A stretch of DNA of 5,817 nt from Actinomycetota bacterium (GTDB lineage Bacteria > Actinomycetota > Thermoleophilia > Gaiellales > Gaiellaceae), in the NCBI GenBank assembly GCA_013696185.1, contig JACCZA010000101.1:1-5817 (forward strand), written 5' to 3'. Shown here in pieces: positions 3,534 through 5,817 of the stretch. A program made the position numbers and the translations under genes. Under the pieces are notes generated by a model. It searched no databases and was not told where the DNA came from. It saw only the letters and a list, made by a program, of their open reading frames with translations. Within the stretch, counting starts at the first letter, position 1. Each line of letters begins with the position of its first letter.

Positions 3534-5817
3534 GTGGATCCGCTCGGCCTCTTCAGCCCCGAGACGCGCGCGTGGTTCGAGGGAGCGTTTGCCGCTCCGA
3601 CCCCCGCCCAGTCCCTCGGCTGGCCCGCGATCGCGAGCGGCCGGCACACGCTGATCCAGGCGCCGACGGGATCGGGCAAGACCCTCGCCGCCTTCCTCTA
3701 CGGGATCGACGGGCTCGCGAGCTCGCCGGGCGAAGGCCTCCGCCTGATCTACGTCTCGCCGCTGAAGGCGCTCAACTACGACATCGAGCGCAACCTGCGC
3801 GGCCCGCTCGCAGGCCTGCGAAGCGAGCTGCGCGTCGCCGTCCGCACGGGCGATACGCCCCAGCGGGAGCGCACGGCCATGCTGAAGGAGCCGCCGGACA
3901 TCCTCATCACCACGCCGGAGTCGCTCTTCCTGCTCCTGACCTCACGCGCGCGGGACACCCTGCGCGGCGTCCGGACGCTCATCCTCGACGAGGTGCACGC
4001 GGTCGCCGGCACGAAGCGCGGCGCGCACCTCGCGCTCTCGGTCGAGCGGCTCGACCGCCTCGTCGGCGACCCCGTCCAGCGGGTCGGGCTCTCGGCCACG
4101 CAGCGCCCGCTCGAGGAGATCGGCAGGTTCGTCGCGGGGGGCCGTCCGATCGAGCTCGTCGACGCGGGCAGCGCCAAGCAGCTCGACCTGCGTGTCGTCG
4201 TCCCGGTCGAGGACATGCGCGAGCCGGGCGAGTCGAGCTCGATCTGGCCGTCGATCTACCCCGAGCTGCTCGCGCTGGTGGAGCAGCACCGCTCGACGAT
4301 CGTCTTCGTCAACAACCGCCGCCTGGCCGAGCGCCTCGCGCTGCGCCTGAACGAGCTGGCCGAGCGCGAGCTCGCCCGTGCGCACCACGGCTCGCTGGCG
4401 CGCGAGCAGCGGGTCGAGATCGAGGAGCTGCTGAAGCGCGGCGAGATCCCCTGCCTCGTGGCGACCTCGTCGCTCGAGCTCGGCATCGACATGGGCGCGG
4501 TCGACCTCGTGATCCAGGTCGAGTCGCCGAAGTCGGTCGCGCGCGGGCTGCAGCGGGTGGGTCGCGCCGGACACGAGCTCGGCGCCGTCTCGAAGGGCCG
4601 CATCTTCCCCAAGTTCCGCGGCGACCTGCTCGAGGCGGCGGTGGTCGCCGAGCGGATGCAGGCGGGCGCGATCGAGGAGACCGTGATCCCGCGCAACCCG
4701 CTCGACGTGCTCGCGCAGCAGATCGTCGCGATCTGTGCCGAGGAGGAGATCTCGGTCGACGAGCTGCACGAGCTCGTGCGCGGTGCCTACCCCTTCGCCG
4801 AGCTCTCGCGCCTGCAGCTCGAGAACGTGCTCGACATGCTGGCGGGGCGGTATCCGTCCGACGAGTTCGCCGAGCTGCGGCCCCGCATCGTCTGGGATCG
4901 CACGCGCGGCCTCGTGCGCGGCCGGGCGGGCGCGCGGCGGCTCGCCGTCACGAACGCCGGCACGATCCCGGACCGGGGCCTCTTCGGCGTCCACCTCGTC
5001 GACGGCGGCGGGCGCGTCGGCGAGCTCGACGAGGAGATGGTCTACGAGGCGCGCGCGGGTCAAACATTCATGCTGGGCGCCTCGACCTGGCGGATCGAGG
5101 AGATCACGCGCGACCGCGTGCTCGTCTCACCCGCACCCGGCGTGCCGGGCGCGGTGCCCTTCTGGAAAGGAGAGGGCATCGGCCGCCCGTACGAGCTCGG
5201 CGCCGCGATCGGCAAGGCGTCGCGGGAGCTCGTCGCGCTGACCGAGAAGCGGGCGCTGACGCGCCTGATAGAGGAGCACGCGCTCGACGAGCGCGCCGCA
5301 CGGAACCTGCTGGCGTACCTGCACGAGCAGGCAGCGGCGACGGGCGTCGTGCCGTCCGACCGGACGATCGTCGTCGAGCGCTTCCGGGACGAGATCGGCG
5401 ACTGGCGCGTCTGCATCCTCACCCCCTTCGGCAGCCGCGTGCACGCGCCCTGGGCGCTCGCGCTCGCTGCCCGCCTGCGCGACTCGCTCGGCCTCGAGGT
5501 GCAGTCGATCTGGTCGGACGACGGGATCGCGCTCCACCTCCCGGACGCCGATGTGCCGCCGCCCACGCAGGAGCTCGTGCTGTCGCCCGACGAGATCGAG
5601 GAGCTCGTCGTGACCGAGGTCGCCCAGAGCGCCCTCTTCGGCGCCCGCTTCCGCGAGAACGCCGCCCGCGCACTCCTGATCCCGCGCCGTCGGCCGGGTC
5701 AGCGCACGCCCCTCTGGCAGCAGCGCCTGAAGGCCCAGGGCCTGCTCCAGGTGGCGCGCCGCTACGGCTCCTTCCCGATCATCCTCGAGACCTACAGGGA
5801 GTGCCTCCAGGACGTCT
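3534..5817 (+). CDS. lhr: Lhr-type large superfamily 2 DNA helicase (N-terminal 761 codons, cut by window edge)
   Basis: One uninterrupted frame runs from the GTG at 3534 to the window end. Lhr is an ATP-dependent 3'-to-5' DNA translocase/helicase linked to repair of DNA damage in mycobacteria. The N-terminus has a Q-motif-like TPAQ (23-26) and Walker A APTGSGKT (43-50, K49). Next come VSPLKAL (motif Ia), TTPESLFLLL, the DEVH box (D152, E153, H155), SATQ (187-190), FVNNRR (to R262), ATSSLELGID (310-319) and QRVGRAGH (340-347), so both RecA lobes look active. RNPLDVLAQQ (387-396) opens the winged-helix part, PFWKGEG lies at 542-548, and HAPWAL (637-642) and LFGARFREN (701-709) belong to the Lhr core domain. 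Full-length actinobacterial Lhr is about 1,500 residues, so roughly half is seen; whether this one has the long C-terminal extension or is only an Lhr-Core (about 850-900) cannot be told. Start choice: it is the only start that keeps the conserved N-terminus and sits correctly behind the -10 box. The gene is divergent from the DUF1028/HhH-GPD pair. Confidence 0.95.
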   Translation, partial: MDPLGLFSPETRAWFEGAFAAPTPAQSLGWPAIASGRHTLIQAPTGSGKTLAAFLYGIDGLASSPGEGLRLIYVSPLKALNYDIERNLRGPLAGLRSELRVAVRTGDTPQRERTAMLKEPPDILITTPESLFLLLTSRARDTLRGVRTLILDEVHAVAGTKRGAHLALSVERLDRLVGDPVQRVGLSATQRPLEEIGRFVAGGRPIELVDAGSAKQLDLRVVVPVEDMREPGESSSIWPSIYPELLALVEQHRSTIVFVNNRRLAERLALRLNELAERELARAHHGSLAREQRVEIEELLKRGEIPCLVATSSLELGIDMGAVDLVIQVESPKSVARGLQRVGRAGHELGAVSKGRIFPKFRGDLLEAAVVAERMQAGAIEETVIPRNPLDVLAQQIVAICAEEEISVDELHELVRGAYPFAELSRLQLENVLDMLAGRYPSDEFAELRPRIVWDRTRGLVRGRAGARRLAVTNAGTIPDRGLFGVHLVDGGGRVGELDEEMVYEARAGQTFMLGASTWRIEEITRDRVLVSPAPGVPGAVPFWKGEGIGRPYELGAAIGKASRELVALTEKRALTRLIEEHALDERAARNLLAYLHEQAAATGVVPSDRTIVVERFRDEIGDWRVCILTPFGSRVHAPWALALAARLRDSLGLEVQSIWSDDGIALHLPDADVPPPTQELVLSPDEIEELVVTEVAQSALFGARFRENAARALLIPRRRPGQRTPLWQQRLKAQGLLQVARRYGSFPIILETYRECLQDV

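Noticed and set aside
3942..5063. Minus-strand frame of 373 codons opposite lhr
   Set aside because: The translation is low-complexity (Leu/Asp/Arg/Glu repeats) and mirrors the GC-rich codons of the helicase, which carries all its conserved motifs in the sense frame.
1..5817. Mobile element, phage, toxin-antitoxin, CRISPR or defence system
   Set aside because: No transposase, integrase, terminal inverted repeats, spaced repeat array or small toxin-like gene pair was seen; Lhr shares helicase motifs with some defence proteins but its winged-helix and core motifs fit the repair helicase.

Overview
The window is very GC-rich, nearly every third codon position is G or C, and four of the five genes start with GTG. 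Together with the protein families present, this points to a high-GC actinobacterium. The class Thermoleophilia (Gaiellales or Solirubrobacterales) is my best guess, from recall of similar proteins rather than any search. Coding density is high: five genes and no gap over 125 bases. No RNA gene, CRISPR array, insertion sequence or phage element is visible.

Layout. (1) 1-357, minus: N-terminal 119 codons of a secreted protein of unknown function, running off the left edge. (2) 358-482: a divergent intergenic region with TTCAC repeats on an 11-base pitch, a 21-base near-palindrome and the ribosome binding site of the next gene. It contains no TA dinucleotide. (3) 483-2036, plus: a complete 517-residue exported PhoD-family metallophosphatase. 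(4) 2037-2097: a strong bidirectional terminator hairpin between convergent genes. (5) 2098-2664, minus: a 188-residue HhH-GPD protein related to base-excision repair glycosylases. (6) 2661-3503, minus: a 280-residue DUF1028 Ntn-hydrolase-like protein, which is the upstream gene of the pair; the two overlap by four bases (GTGA). (7) 3504-3533: a 30-base divergent promoter region with two outward-facing TAnnnT boxes, each 6 bases from a GTG start, so both transcripts may be leaderless. (8) 3534-5817, plus: the first 761 codons of a large Lhr-type DNA helicase, open at the right edge.

The left half is an envelope or secretion module: an exported phosphatase divergent from a secreted unknown, possibly phosphate-controlled. 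The right half pairs a DNA-repair helicase with a divergent two-gene operon holding a glycosylase-fold protein. The items most worth a second look are the interlocked promoters at 3504-3533, the glycosylase-fold protein that lacks the usual catalytic residues, and the PHO-box-like repeats upstream of the phosphatase.
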